This document shows positions 8,273 to 17,515 of a DNA stretch of 64,000 nucleotides, piece after piece. Position 1 is the first letter of the stretch. Each line of letters starts with the position of its first letter. The translations under genes and the position numbers were made by a program. The notes below the pieces were generated by a model. The model saw nothing but the letters and a program-made list of their open reading frames with translations, was not told where the DNA came from and searched no databases. The stretch comes from Kangiella marina (GTDB lineage Bacteria > Pseudomonadota > Gammaproteobacteria > Enterobacterales > Kangiellaceae): assembly GCF_039541235.1 (NCBI RefSeq), contig NZ_BAABFV010000002.1, forward strand, positions 310,001-374,000, written 5' to 3'.

Positions 8273-9193
8273 ATGAGCGATAAACCTGAAGAACAAAGCA
8301 CTTTTCGATGTGGCTATGTAGCTGTTTTAGGACGGCCAAACGTTGGCAAGTCCACTTTGATGAACCATATTTTGGGGCAAAAAGTAAGTATTACCTCGCG
8401 CAAGCCGCAAACAACTAGGCATCGTGTGCTTGGAATTTATACCGATGACGAAGCTCAAATCTTATTTGTAGATACGCCTGGTATTCATCGTAAAGAAGCC
8501 CGCAGTATTAATCGTTACATGAATCGTGCAGCATCAAGTTCCATGGCCGATGTTGATGTTTTACTTTTTGTGGTTGATGGTACTCAGTGGACCGATGATG
8601 ATGAGTTGGTGCTGGAAAAACTCTCCCACGCTAAAGGCAAGAAAATCCTGTTTGTGAATAAAGTGGATAAACTTGCCGACAAAGAAGACGTGCTGCCGCA
8701 CATTGCACACATCACCGAGCAATGTGATTTTGATGCGGTATTTCCTGGTTCAGCACTACGCGGGCACAACCTTAAAGAACTGACTCAAACCTTAAAGCAG
8801 TGGTTGCCCGAAGGCGACTTATTTTACCCAGAAGATTACATTACCGATCGTAGTGAGCGCTTTATGGCTGCGGAGTTAATCAGGGAAAAACTGATGCGCT
8901 CTTTAGGCGAAGAAATCCCTTACTCGTCAACTGTCGAAATTGAACAGTTCAAATTTAATGATAAAGGTGTTTTACACATTAGTGGCCTAATTTTAGTAGA
9001 ACGCTCGGGCCAGAAGGCTATTATTATTGGTAAGGGCGGGCAGCGCTTGAAGCAGATTGGGCGTGATGCAAGGATTGAAATGGAAGAGTTGTTTGACGCA
9101 AAAGTCTTCTTAGAACTTTGGGTCAAAGTTAAGGATGGTTGGGCTGATGATGAACGTGCTTTGAAATCGTTGGGGTACGATGATTATCGATGA
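8273..9193 (+). CDS. era: GTPase Era (16S rRNA / 30S maturation)
   Basis: Era binds GTP and the 3' end of 16S rRNA during small-subunit assembly. GTPase motifs: G1 GRPNVGKST (residues 20-28), G2 TTRHRVLG, G3 DTPGIH, G4 NKVD. The C-terminal KH domain is at about residues 210-290 with KAIIIGKGGQRLKQIG. The 306 residues are normal. The stop overlaps the recO start by four bases (ATGA), suggesting coupled translation. Confidence 0.97.
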   Translation: MSDKPEEQSTFRCGYVAVLGRPNVGKSTLMNHILGQKVSITSRKPQTTRHRVLGIYTDDEAQILFVDTPGIHRKEARSINRYMNRAASSSMADVDVLLFVVDGTQWTDDDELVLEKLSHAKGKKILFVNKVDKLADKEDVLPHIAHITEQCDFDAVFPGSALRGHNLKELTQTLKQWLPEGDLFYPEDYITDRSERFMAAELIREKLMRSLGEEIPYSSTVEIEQFKFNDKGVLHISGLILVERSGQKAIIIGKGGQRLKQIGRDARIEMEELFDAKVFLELWVKVKDGWADDERALKSLGYDDYR

Positions 9194-9909
9194 ACAATGT
9201 TGAGTTCGTTCAGTCATTCGTCCTTCACTCGAGGCCATTCAAGGAATCGAGTCTTATTCTAGAATTACTAACCTTAGATCATGGTCGCTGTAGTGTATTA
9301 GCGCGTGGCGTTAGGGGCAGTAAGAAAAACCAAAAAAGAGCGTTACTACAACCGTTCCAACCGCTGGTAATCAGTTGGGTTGGGCGTAGTGATTTAAAGA
9401 CATTAAAAGCGCTTGAAGCAACCGCACCAAGCTATTCGCTAATGGGGATTCCAAGTTTGTCGGGTTTGTACATGAATGAACTCATGATCAAGCTGTTAAT
9501 TCAATGGGATCCACATCCTGATATATTCGATGCGTATAAACGCTCACTCGTTCGGTTGAGTAACAAAGAAAATCCTTCAGTCGTACTTAGAGAATTTGAA
9601 CTTGAGTTAATCGACGAGCTTGGTTATGGCATTGACTGGCAATACGATATTGACGGAGAGGCGCTGGATGATAATCTTGATTATGGTTTCTTGCCAGAGC
9701 AGGGCTTTGCGATAATCGCAAAGGCGCCTAAAGAGGCGTTAAAAGCGAGCGGCAAACATATAAAAGCGATCGGTAAACGTGACTGGGAGTTGAGCGGTAG
9801 TTTGGCGTTAGCGAGGAAATTATGCCGTACCATTATCGATCCTTTAGTCGGCTTCAAGGAACTCAATAGTCGCAAGCTTTTACAACAAACACTTGCTATT
9901 CAATCATAG
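9190..9909 (+). CDS. recO: DNA repair protein RecO
   Basis: RecO helps load RecA onto SSB-coated DNA in the RecFOR pathway. The 239-residue protein begins with the family OB-fold pattern [20 protein letters not shown] and continues [19 protein letters not shown]. The central helical part contains [13 protein letters not shown]. The zinc-binding cysteine cluster of some RecO proteins is not visible, which is usual for this class. It overlaps the end of era and is followed by pdxJ, a conserved order. Confidence 0.93.
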   Translation: MNNVEFVQSFVLHSRPFKESSLILELLTLDHGRCSVLARGVRGSKKNQKRALLQPFQPLVISWVGRSDLKTLKALEATAPSYSLMGIPSLSGLYMNELMIKLLIQWDPHPDIFDAYKRSLVRLSNKENPSVVLREFELELIDELGYGIDWQYDIDGEALDDNLDYGFLPEQGFAIIAKAPKEALKASGKHIKAIGKRDWELSGSLALARKLCRTIIDPLVGFKELNSRKLLQQTLAIQS

Positions 9910-9950
9910 GTTGCATAACCTTTCATTATTGCTTTTGTACGGAATATCAC

Positions 9951-10700
9951 ATGAAAAATCCAATTCTACTAGGGGTCAATATCGACCATATTGCAACGGT
10001 TCGCAATGCTCGTGGCACCAACTATCCGGATCCCATTCAAGCAGCTTTTGTGGCTGAGCAAAACGGGGCTGATGGTATCACGGTCCACCTGCGCGAAGAT
10101 CGTCGTCACATTACTGATCGTGATGTTGAAATATTAGCTGGAACCATTCAAACCCGAATGAATTTAGAAATGGCCGTTACCGATGAGATGTTGAGCATCG
10201 CTGAAAAGGTTAAGCCAACGTATGTTTGTTTAGTGCCAGAAAAGCGAGAAGAGCTAACGACTGAAGGTGGCTTGGATGTTGCTGGTCAGGAAAACAAAAT
10301 AAAAGATGCTTGCCAAAGAATGGAAGAAGCAGGCATTCAGGTGTCACTGTTTATCGATGCAGATGATAAACAAATTGACGCTGCTGCACGAGTAGGTGCA
10401 CCTCTGATTGAGTTACACACAGGGCATTATGCTGATGCTGAGAGTGAACATTTACAAGAGCTAGAACTCGTTAAAATCAAGCGTGGTGTGGCTCATGCGG
10501 TAAGCCAAGGAATTCAGGTTAATGCCGGACATGGCTTGCATTACCACAATGTACAGCCGATAGCTGCGATAAAAGAAGTTGTTGAGCTTAATATTGGGCA
10601 TGCAATCATGGGTCGAGCGCTGTTCAGCGGCTTGGATAGTGCGGTTGCTGAAATGAAAAAGCTTATGGTGGAAGCTCGTCAATGGCCATATTTGGGGTAG
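9951..10700 (+). CDS. pdxJ: pyridoxine 5'-phosphate synthase
   Basis: PdxJ joins 1-deoxy-D-xylulose 5-phosphate and 3-amino-2-oxopropyl phosphate to form pyridoxine 5'-phosphate, the last ring-forming step of the DXP-dependent vitamin B6 route. Recognised by [17 protein letters not shown] at the start, [12 protein letters not shown], and the C-terminal [11 protein letters not shown] and [14 protein letters not shown]. It is a TIM barrel of 249 residues against a usual 240-250. Its 3' end overlaps acpS by 19 bases. Confidence 0.97.
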   Translation: MKNPILLGVNIDHIATVRNARGTNYPDPIQAAFVAEQNGADGITVHLREDRRHITDRDVEILAGTIQTRMNLEMAVTDEMLSIAEKVKPTYVCLVPEKREELTTEGGLDVAGQENKIKDACQRMEEAGIQVSLFIDADDKQIDAAARVGAPLIELHTGHYADAESEHLQELELVKIKRGVAHAVSQGIQVNAGHGLHYHNVQPIAAIKEVVELNIGHAIMGRALFSGLDSAVAEMKKLMVEARQWPYLG

Positions 10701-11071
10701 GCACTGACATTATTGCTCTAACTCGTGTCGAGCGATCGCTCGAGCGCCATGGCGATAAGTTCGCACAGAGGATCTTGTCAGCGCGTGAACTTGATGAGTA
10801 TGCGATTAAAAGGAATAAGGTGGCATATTTAGCCAAGCGTTTTGCTGCCAAGGAAGCTATTAGTAAAGCCTTGGGTACAGGGATGCGCGAAGGCATTGAT
10901 TTTAAACAGTTAATTATCATTAATGATGAGCTCGGTAAGCCTTGTGTGACGCTTGAAAATCAAGCTAAAGACTGGGCTGAGCGTCATAACATCGAAAACA
11001 TTCATCTGAGCATCAGTGATGAAAAAGACACCGCTGTGGCGTTTGCTATTACTGAGCAGTTGACGTCCTGA
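10682..11071 (+). CDS. acpS: holo-[acyl-carrier-protein] synthase
   Basis: AcpS transfers 4'-phosphopantetheine from CoA to apo acyl carrier protein, activating fatty acid synthesis. Magnesium ligands are visible as D9 (GVGTDI) and E58 ([13 protein letters not shown]). Length 129 against 126 in E. coli. The ATG lies inside the end of pdxJ with a GGTGGAAG ribosome site upstream, a coupling seen in many gammaproteobacteria. Confidence 0.96.
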   Translation: MAIFGVGTDIIALTRVERSLERHGDKFAQRILSARELDEYAIKRNKVAYLAKRFAAKEAISKALGTGMREGIDFKQLIIINDELGKPCVTLENQAKDWAERHNIENIHLSISDEKDTAVAFAITEQLTS

Positions 11072-11107
11072 TAACATATTATAATAAGTAGAGTGATACA
11101 CAGTTTT

Positions 11108-11410
11108 ATGGTTAAACACGATAGCCCATCAAGCAGAAAGTCGTCAAATAATGCAGACATTGAACGAATCAAAGAGGTTGAAGAAAGTTTGCTGGATAGT
11201 GCCTTATCCGAAGAAGAGTCTGAGCAGTTAGGGGCGGAGCTCCCGGACTTACCTTACGATGATGAGCCGGTCAATCTGGACTATGATAATGAACCGGTTG
11301 TGGAGCGCAAAGGAAGTGGGCGCTGGGGCATTGTTGTGGTGATTGTGGTGTTGGCCGCTGCGCTACTGTTTTTCGACGAGATAAAACGTTCTGTAACGCA
11401 GCTTTTTTGA
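11108..11410 (+). CDS. hypothetical tail-anchored membrane protein
   Basis: A 100-residue protein I do not recognise. The first 75 residues are hydrophilic and very acidic (SALSEEESEQLGAELPDLPY, then DDEPVNLDYDNEPV); a single membrane helix (WGIVVVIVVLAAALLFF) lies close to the C-terminus, so the acidic domain would face the cytoplasm. The ATG at 11108 is chosen; an in-frame GTG at 11093 is possible and neither has a strong ribosome site. It follows acpS by 36 bases and closes the lepA-acpS run. Confidence 0.6.
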   Translation: MVKHDSPSSRKSSNNADIERIKEVEESLLDSALSEEESEQLGAELPDLPYDDEPVNLDYDNEPVVERKGSGRWGIVVVIVVLAAALLFFDEIKRSVTQLF

Positions 11411-11449
11411 GGCCCTTTTTTTAAAGACCTTTGTTTGAAGATCGTTGAC

Positions 11450-12280
11450 TTAGTCTAAGAATAAGTCCTTTTGGATCTGAGCTTCAAACTCAGGGCTATA
11501 CGCATACTGGCTAAAATTAGTAACCTTCGCAGCTTTTAGCACTTCTTCATCAATCAGCCATAAACCTGTGTAGTTATTACTAGGGTGTGTTAAAACGACA
11601 TAGGCGGCATCTGCCATGATTTCCGGCTTGCGCGCATAGTTTAAAGTGTCCTTACTACCAACTGCAAACTCGATAGCAGCTGTAGCAATGTAGGTTTGCG
11701 GCCATAAAGTATTCACAGCAATGCCATACGGCTTAAACTCGGCAGCCATACCTTTGCTCAAGATGCTCATACCATACTTAGATAGGGTGTAAGGGCTGAA
11801 GTCCTTGAGCCACTTCTCATCCAAGTTGACCGGCGGCGATAAGTTTAGAATGTGTGGATTATCGGCCTTTTTTAAGTAAGGTAGAGCATAGTGCGCTAAA
11901 CAGTAAACCGCACGTGAATTAACTTGCTGCATTAAGTCATAGCGCTTGGGAGAAGTCTCCTCAACTTTAGTCAAGCTAATCGCCCCAGCATTATTAATCA
12001 CGGCGTCAATACGGCCATATTCCTTGCCAATACGATCGCATAACTTTTTAACTTGAATCTCTTTGCGCACGTCCAGCGCAACAGGAATCGCCTTGCCACC
12101 CGCTTGTTCGACTTCTTCAGCTACAGTATGAATGGTGCCGGGAAGTTTGGGGTGTGGCTTATCGGATTTTGCGGCGATAACGATGATCGCTCCTTCCTTG
12201 GCAAAGCGAAGCGCCATTGAGCGGCCTATACCACGGCTAGCGCCCGTAATAATGATGACTTTTTGGTTTAAGCTAGGCAT
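11450..12280 (-). CDS. short-chain dehydrogenase/reductase, HSDL2-like
   Basis: An NAD(P)-dependent oxidoreductase of unknown substrate. The Rossmann motif TGASRGIG is at residues 13-20, NNAGA at 96-100, and the catalytic set S148, Y164 and K168 (SPYTLSKYG). The segments PHILNLSPP and KYGMSILSKGMAAEFKPYGI resemble the human HSDL2 subgroup, linked to fatty-acid-like substrates. 276 residues. Its ATG shares a base with the stop of the upstream peroxidase gene, so the two are translationally coupled. Confidence 0.85.
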   Translation of the reverse strand: MPSLNQKVIIITGASRGIGRSMALRFAKEGAIIVIAAKSDKPHPKLPGTIHTVAEEVEQAGGKAIPVALDVRKEIQVKKLCDRIGKEYGRIDAVINNAGAISLTKVEETSPKRYDLMQQVNSRAVYCLAHYALPYLKKADNPHILNLSPPVNLDEKWLKDFSPYTLSKYGMSILSKGMAAEFKPYGIAVNTLWPQTYIATAAIEFAVGSKDTLNYARKPEIMADAAYVVLTHPSNNYTGLWLIDEEVLKAAKVTNFSQYAYSPEFEAQIQKDLFLD

Positions 12281-12759
12281 TAAAGCAGTTCCTTAATACT
12301 GTCTTTAAGGGCTTCAGGCTTTGTTACAGAGCCAAAGCGGTCAATGACCTTGCCATTTTTGTCCACTAAGAATTTGGTGAAATTCCACTTGATGTTTTTT
12401 GAGCCCAGTACCCCGGTTGCTTCTTTCTTGAGATAGTGATACAGCGGATGAGCAGAGTCGCCATTAACATCAACTTTTTGGAACAACGGGAAAGAAATCT
12501 TAAAGTTTAAGTCACAGAAGTCTTTGATTTCGTCATTTGAACCAGACTCTTGCTTTCCAAATTGATTGCAGGGGAAAGCGAGAATTTCCAGTCCTTGGCC
12601 TTCGAACTCTTGGTAAAGCTTCTCAAGCCCTTCATATTGAGGCGTAAAGCCACAGGCACTGGCCGTATTTACAATCAGTAACACTTTTCCCTGATAGTCC
12701 TTGAGTGAAACCTCTTGGCCGTTATTTAAAACTGCAGAGTAATCGTATATGGTAGACAT
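12280..12759 (-). CDS. glutathione peroxidase family protein (cysteine type)
   Basis: A thiol peroxidase of the GPx/BtuE family that reduces hydroperoxides, probably with thioredoxin in bacteria. The catalytic triad is C36 (NTASACGFTPQ), Q70 (CNQFGKQE) and W125 (IKWNFTKFL); a further cysteine at about 82 may be the resolving residue. The cysteine replaces the selenocysteine of animal enzymes. The start at 12759 (MSTIYDYSAV) has a GAGGA ribosome site; a longer upstream frame lacks family similarity. 159 residues is normal. It is divergent from the M28 peptidase gene. Confidence 0.92.
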   Translation of the reverse strand: MSTIYDYSAVLNNGQEVSLKDYQGKVLLIVNTASACGFTPQYEGLEKLYQEFEGQGLEILAFPCNQFGKQESGSNDEIKDFCDLNFKISFPLFQKVDVNGDSAHPLYHYLKKEATGVLGSKNIKWNFTKFLVDKNGKVIDRFGSVTKPEALKDSIKELL

Positions 12760-12879
12760 GATTTTTCCTCGGGATAGCCTTTTAGCTACTCTAGCCTTTG
12801 GGCGTATTGGCGTCAATCGTGAGTAGTGAAGTTATCGAGAGGGATAAAGAAGATTCTAAATAATGTCAAAGAGAGTGCT

Positions 12880-14292
12880 ATGAAACTGAAATATTTCCCT
12901 ATAGCGATAATTGTTACATGCTTGACTACGCTAGATGTTGCCGCAAATCAAACACCGAGTTTCAGCAAAAAAGATTTAAAGATTGCTGCAGAACTTCGTG
13001 ACCAAGCTTTAGAAGGCTCTAAAGACTACGAAATTGTTGAGTCCCTGACCACTGAGGTCGGGCCGCGAATGGCTGGCACGCCGGGTGATGCCGCTGCTGT
13101 AAAGTGGGGGGTAGCCAAGCTTAAGGAGCTCGGTTTTGATAAAGTATGGACTGAACCCGTCACCTTCCCAACGTGGAAGCGCGGGGTTGAAACTGCGGAG
13201 GTGATAGCACCTTACCCACAGCCGTTGGTGATTACAGCTTTAGGTTTTAGTGTGGCCACTTCAGAAGAGGGGTTAACCGCCGAAATCGTACAGTTTGATG
13301 ATTTAGACGCTCTGGAAAAAGCACCCGACAATGCTGCTGAGGGTAAAATTGTTTTCATAAGGAACCGTATGGAGCGTGCTCGCGACGGTTCCGGCTATGG
13401 CCCTGCGGTTGCCGCCAGAGGCAGTGGTGCTTCTGAAGCAGCAAAGAAAGGTGCGCTAGGTATTTTGATTCGTTCAATCGGCACTGATACCGATAGGATG
13501 GCTCATACTGGCATGATGCGCTACGAGGAGGGGATTGAAAAGATCCCAGCGGCAGCACTGTCTGCGCCAGATGCTGATCTGTTAGAGAATATGATTCGTC
13601 GTGGTAAGTCGGTGACAGTAAGCATGACCATTGGTGCTAAAAGTGGTGATGCGTATACGAGTCATAACGTGATTGGCGAAATAACTGGCAGTGAGAAACC
13701 TGAAGAGTATGTCATCATCGGGGCCCACCTTGATTCTTGGGATTTGGGGACTGGTGCACTTGACGATGGTGCAGGGATTGGTATCACAGCGGCTGCTGCT
13801 AAATTGATACTGGGTTTACCACAACGTCCAAAGCGCTCAATTCGTGTCATTATGTTCGCTAATGAAGAGCAGGGGTTAGTTGGTGGTAAAGCTTACGCCG
13901 ACGCTCATAAGGATGATGTACAAAACATTATCACCGCAGCAGAGTCAGACTTTGGTGCGGGAAAAATCTGGCGCATCGACTCGAAAGTTAAACCTGAGGC
14001 ACTGCCTGCGGTGAAACAAATGGTTGAGGTGATGAAGCCGCTGGGTATTGCATACGGCAACAATGAAGCTGGAGGCGGCCCTGATTTGATCCCTTTGCGT
14101 GGCAAAGGCATTTCCGTCTTTTCATTGCGCCAGGATGGAACGGACTATTTCGACTACCATCACACGCCTAATGATACGTTGGATAAAATTGATCCTGAGG
14201 CATTAAGACAAAATACAGCTGCTTATGTCATTTTTGCGTACTTGTCGGCACAGTTTGATGGTGATTTCGGCTCAGGCTTTCATCAAAAATAG
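12880..14292 (+). CDS. secreted M28 family zinc peptidase with PA domain
   Basis: An exported aminopeptidase/carboxypeptidase-like enzyme. From the ATG at 12880 (GAGAG upstream) a signal peptide ends near ANQ at residue 23. A protease-associated insert occupies about residues 130-245. The M28 domain shows candidate zinc ligands H283 (GAHLDSWD), D295 (TGALDDGAG), E330 beside catalytic E329 (ANEEQGL), D357 (ESDFGA) and H427/H428 (DYHHTPNDTLD). At 470 residues it matches plasma glutamate carboxypeptidase-like proteins. The substrate cannot be read from sequence. Confidence 0.88.
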   Translation: MKLKYFPIAIIVTCLTTLDVAANQTPSFSKKDLKIAAELRDQALEGSKDYEIVESLTTEVGPRMAGTPGDAAAVKWGVAKLKELGFDKVWTEPVTFPTWKRGVETAEVIAPYPQPLVITALGFSVATSEEGLTAEIVQFDDLDALEKAPDNAAEGKIVFIRNRMERARDGSGYGPAVAARGSGASEAAKKGALGILIRSIGTDTDRMAHTGMMRYEEGIEKIPAAALSAPDADLLENMIRRGKSVTVSMTIGAKSGDAYTSHNVIGEITGSEKPEEYVIIGAHLDSWDLGTGALDDGAGIGITAAAAKLILGLPQRPKRSIRVIMFANEEQGLVGGKAYADAHKDDVQNIITAAESDFGAGKIWRIDSKVKPEALPAVKQMVEVMKPLGIAYGNNEAGGGPDLIPLRGKGISVFSLRQDGTDYFDYHHTPNDTLDKIDPEALRQNTAAYVIFAYLSAQFDGDFGSGFHQK

Positions 14293-14361
14293 GTGAATCT
14301 ATCTGCTCGGATGTGTTATCTTTTTGTTTTACTGATCTCATCAAATTAAAGAGGCCATGAC

Positions 14362-15102
14362 ATGTCCGAGTTAGTTACTTCTCAACTGATCAACAATGTA
14401 TTACACATCGACTTTCACAGAGAAGACAAAAAAAATGCCTTAACCTCGGACATGTATGTTGCGCTAACGAAGGCGCTGACACAGGCTAAAAATGATGACG
14501 AGGTTCATGTCGTTTTGTTTAAAGGCTCTGAAGGCTGCTTTTGTGCAGGCAATGATATTGCAGACTTTTTACAACAGACCGTTCTGGATGAAGGGAGTCC
14601 AGTCTTAAAGTTCTTACAGGAAGTATCCAACTTTGATAAGCCGTTAGTGGCGGGCGTCTCGGGCCCTGCGGTTGGAATTGGCACCACGCTGCTGCTTCAT
14701 TGCGATTTGGTTTACGCCACCGACAAGACTTATTTCAGTTTGCCTTTTGTCGATTTAGGTTTGTGTCCGGAAGCCGGTTCGAGTTATCTCTTACCTCGGC
14801 AGCTGGGCTATGTTCAAGCCGCTGAGTTGTTACTACTCGCAGAGCCATTTGATGCTGCAAAAGCAAAAGACTTGGGAATCATCAACGATGTGGTTGATGA
14901 AAAGGATTACCTAGGGTTCGCTCAAGAGAAAGCTGAGAAATTGGCTAAGAAACCTTCGCATGCGTTACGCGTTAGCCGTCAGCTATTACGATCCAACTCT
15001 GGGCTCGTCAGCAAGGCTATTGAACGTGAGGCTCGCAGCTTTTCGGAGCTATTGAATAGTGCAGAAGCGAAGGCTATCTTCAAAAAGTTCTTAGAGAAAT
15101 AA
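14362..15102 (+). CDS. enoyl-CoA hydratase/isomerase family protein
   Basis: A crotonase-fold protein that probably acts on an acyl-CoA. The CoA-binding motif CFCAGNDIADF is at about residues 55-65, and the oxyanion-hole glycines are in VAGVSGPAVGIGTTLL. The expected second acidic residue region reads LGLCPEAGSSYLLPR, typical of PaaG/enoyl-CoA isomerase-like members. 246 residues. The exact reaction is undetermined. It stands alone, convergent with the minus-strand dapE cluster. Confidence 0.85.
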   Translation: MSELVTSQLINNVLHIDFHREDKKNALTSDMYVALTKALTQAKNDDEVHVVLFKGSEGCFCAGNDIADFLQQTVLDEGSPVLKFLQEVSNFDKPLVAGVSGPAVGIGTTLLLHCDLVYATDKTYFSLPFVDLGLCPEAGSSYLLPRQLGYVQAAELLLLAEPFDAAKAKDLGIINDVVDEKDYLGFAQEKAEKLAKKPSHALRVSRQLLRSNSGLVSKAIEREARSFSELLNSAEAKAIFKKFLEK

Positions 15103-15112
15103 CCTGTATTGT

Positions 15113-15147
15113 CTATTGATGTTATCGCTCCTTGGTAACATCAATAG
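15113..15147. terminator. inverted repeat between convergent genes
   Basis: CTATTGATGTTA (15113-15124) pairs perfectly with TAACATCAATAG (15136-15147) over an 11-base loop. There is no T-run on either side, so it may be a factor-assisted or bidirectional terminator. It overlaps the last codons of the 46-residue minus-strand gene. Confidence 0.5.
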
Positions 15148-15281
15148 TCGTCTTCATCATCTTTATAAGGCTGTGGTTTAACGCCTTTAGGCACCTTAAA
15201 CTTGTTGTTACGCTTTAACACAAACAAGGTAGCACCAATCACCAAAAAGATCAGTAGCGTGACTAAAATAGCTTTTAACAT
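15141..15281 (-). CDS. 46-residue single-pass membrane protein
   Basis: A small gene. The ATG at 15281 has a GGAG ribosome site five bases upstream. The product begins MLKAILVTLLIFLVIGATLF, one clear membrane helix, followed by a basic stretch (VLKRNNKFKVPKGVK) and an acidic tail (YKDDEDDY). It starts ten bases after the stop of the M15 peptidase gene on the same strand, so it is probably the last gene of the dapE operon. It resembles small DUF2897-type membrane proteins, but I cannot confirm a family. Confidence 0.65.
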   Translation of the reverse strand: MLKAILVTLLIFLVIGATLFVLKRNNKFKVPKGVKPQPYKDDEDDY

Positions 15282-15291
15282 AAATACTCCT

Positions 15292-16005
15292 TCATTCTGT
15301 ACAGATATTATAGACGTATTTTCTAACTAAGCTTTCGAGTCTAGACGTAATGTGTTCCTTACCACCAATCTCCATTTGACGCAGAGTATCTTTTAGAAAC
15401 TCAAGCGGAAACTCATCAAGAGCTTTTTCGGCAATAGGTCTATAACTAATATGCCATGGTTCACAAGCAACGCCACCTTTATCTTCACGATAAGGCTTAA
15501 AAAAACCAAACTTCTCTAAGTTGTAATCAAGCCATTCATCAAGGCCTGAGCAAGGCCCTTTGTCTTCGAACTCTTCTTCAGTGAGCTGTACGTCATAACC
15601 TTGATCGATAGCTGCGGCATCAAAAACATCAAAATCTGTGCCCCAGTGATGGCGGCTGGTACCCGGGACTGCTGAGTAATGTAGGATAGCATTAACTCGC
15701 TCTCTGGGCGTTAACTCAAACGAGTTAACGGTGGTACCGTCGCGTAAATTCAGTTCAACGTCATTATTGAACTTGGAGTTCCAGATCTCTGCTTGACGCT
15801 CAAAGCTGCGATAGCTGCTGACAATACGCAAAGGAACCCCATCCATTTCAGACTGGCGGATAAGTTTTGCAATAGGAATTAAGACTTCATGGTGGCACTG
15901 AAATGTTTGTCCAAGTAATTCAGTGTTATTTTCAATGTTAAGAAGATGATCCTGATTTAAGCCTATGAGCTGCTCAGGCGTCATCATAGAATTGTTAACG
16001 CTCAT
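15292..16005 (-). CDS. M15 family D-alanyl-D-alanine carboxypeptidase (VanY-like)
   Basis: A zinc peptidase expected to trim the terminal D-Ala from peptidoglycan stem peptides. The family core is visible: RIVSSYRSFERQAEIWNSKF, the zinc motif SRHHWGTDFDVFD (H and D ligands), and EPWHISY with the third histidine. 237 residues. No signal peptide is apparent, so it may be cytoplasmic, acting in muropeptide recycling, or exported another way. It follows dapE by six bases, fitting a cell-wall theme. Confidence 0.87.
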   Translation of the reverse strand: MSVNNSMMTPEQLIGLNQDHLLNIENNTELLGQTFQCHHEVLIPIAKLIRQSEMDGVPLRIVSSYRSFERQAEIWNSKFNNDVELNLRDGTTVNSFELTPRERVNAILHYSAVPGTSRHHWGTDFDVFDAAAIDQGYDVQLTEEEFEDKGPCSGLDEWLDYNLEKFGFFKPYREDKGGVACEPWHISYRPIAEKALDEFPLEFLKDTLRQMEIGGKEHITSRLESLVRKYVYNICTE

Positions 16006-16011
16006 ATATGG

Positions 16012-17148
16012 TTACTTAGCCAATAGCTGTTGTAATACACCGTAATACACATCAACTAACTTTTTCAGATCGTCAATCTTGACGCACTCGTTGATTTGGT
16101 GAATCGTTTTGTTGACGGGGCCAATTTCGACAACTTCAGCCCCTGTTTTTGCAATAAAGCGACCATCGGAGGTTCCACCGCTGGTTAAGGCTTCTGCTTC
16201 AATGTTACAGGTTTGTTTGATGGCCTTCTTTGCAGCAGTAAGCAAATTACCCTCTGGCGTTAAAAAAGGCTCACCATTAAGTTTCCAATCAAGTTGGTAT
16301 TGAAGCTGGTGCTTATTGAGAATATCAAGAACCCTCTGTTTCAATCCATCAGCAGTAGATTCGGTTGAGTAGCGAAAGTTAAACTCAACGTATTTTTCAC
16401 CCGGGATAACATTGGTTGCCGTTCCTGCTTGCTCAATGGCGATTTGAAAGCTGGTTGGAGGGAAAAACTCGTTACCATCATCCCAGTGCTCTTCGGCTAA
16501 AGCATGAAGCGCCAGATAAGACTTATGAATCGCATTGTCAGCTAAATGAGGGTAAGCAACGTGACCCTGAGTTCCGAGTATTTTTAAAAAGCCGGTTAAC
16601 GATCCTCTGCGCCCGTTTTTAATAACATCGCCTAGTTTTTCTGTGCTCGATGGCTCGCCTACGACACAGTAATCAATGGGTTGTTTACGATTCATTAACT
16701 CTTCAACAACTCGAACCGTACCATTGATAAAAGGGCCTTCTTCATCACTGGTGATCAAGTAGGCAATCGAGCCTTTGTGATCAGGGTGGTCTTGGACGAA
16801 CTGTTGGGTCGCCGCTAACATTGCGGCCAGACTTCCTTTCATGTCCGCTGCACCGCGACCATGGAGATAACCGTCTTTTTCAGTCGCCTCGAACGGTGGC
16901 GTATGCCAATCTTCAAGATTACCAGTCGGCACCACGTCAGTGTGTCCTGCGAACACAAAAACAGGGCCTTCGGTCTTACCTTTACGCACTGACCAAAAGT
17001 TTTGCGTATCTTCAAAGTTCATTAATTCATGCTTAAAACCTTGTTGAGTCAATAATTCCATCATGAATTGTTGACAACCGGCATCAGTCGGCGTGACGGA
17101 TTCACGATTGATGAGGTTGCTTGCGAACTTAATGACGTCAGTGCTCAT
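16012..17148 (-). CDS. dapE: succinyl-diaminopimelate desuccinylase
   Basis: DapE hydrolyses N-succinyl-LL-diaminopimelate in the lysine/meso-DAP pathway. M20 metal ligands: H69 (AGHTDVVP), bridging D102 ([13 protein letters not shown]), E136/E137 (TSDEEGP) and the C-terminal histidine of NKTIHQINE. 378 residues, as in E. coli (375). It sits in a minus-strand run with dapD and an ArsC-like gene, the same grouping as in many gammaproteobacteria. Confidence 0.97.
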   Translation of the reverse strand: MSTDVIKFASNLINRESVTPTDAGCQQFMMELLTQQGFKHELMNFEDTQNFWSVRKGKTEGPVFVFAGHTDVVPTGNLEDWHTPPFEATEKDGYLHGRGAADMKGSLAAMLAATQQFVQDHPDHKGSIAYLITSDEEGPFINGTVRVVEELMNRKQPIDYCVVGEPSSTEKLGDVIKNGRRGSLTGFLKILGTQGHVAYPHLADNAIHKSYLALHALAEEHWDDGNEFFPPTSFQIAIEQAGTATNVIPGEKYVEFNFRYSTESTADGLKQRVLDILNKHQLQYQLDWKLNGEPFLTPEGNLLTAAKKAIKQTCNIEAEALTSGGTSDGRFIAKTGAEVVEIGPVNKTIHQINECVKIDDLKKLVDVYYGVLQQLLAK

Positions 17149-17157
17149 AGGGGTGCC

Positions 17158-17502
17158 TTAGTTGAAAATAGATTCGTACTGTTCGGGTTTGAAGCTCAAG
17201 TGAACGTCGTTACCTTTCACTAACACGGGACGTTTGATTAAGGTAACCTTGTCTTTCATAAGATCTATTGCAGAGTCACGATCGATATTATCTTTAATCG
17301 ACTGTTCTAGTGGACGCCATGCGGTACTGCGTTTGTTGAGTAGCTTCTCCCAACCGATTGCTTCGTCCCAGTGTTCTAGCGTTGAGCGGTCGAGAGGATT
17401 TTTTCTGTAGTCGATAAACTCATGTTCAATGTCTTTTGCTTCAAGCCACTTCACTGCTTTTCGAACCGTATCACAGTTTGGGATGCCGTAAATTTTAACC
17501 AT
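17158..17502 (-). CDS. ArsC/Spx-like thioredoxin-fold protein (YffB family)
   Basis: A 114-residue protein with the ArsC fold. A single catalytic-type cysteine lies in GIPNCDTVRKAVKWL (C10), and the family segment LIKRPVLVKGNDV follows near residue 90. Arsenate reductase activity is not implied; E. coli YffB, the nearest relative by pattern, likewise lies next to dapE and has no settled function. Nine bases separate it from dapE. Confidence 0.88.
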   Translation of the reverse strand: MVKIYGIPNCDTVRKAVKWLEAKDIEHEFIDYRKNPLDRSTLEHWDEAIGWEKLLNKRSTAWRPLEQSIKDNIDRDSAIDLMKDKVTLIKRPVLVKGNDVHLSFKPEQYESIFN

Positions 17503-17515
17503 GTAAACCTCTGTA

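Noticed and set aside
16109-17036. Several open frames antisense to dapE
   Set aside because: Shadow frames of a well-recognised gene, without ribosome sites or family patterns.
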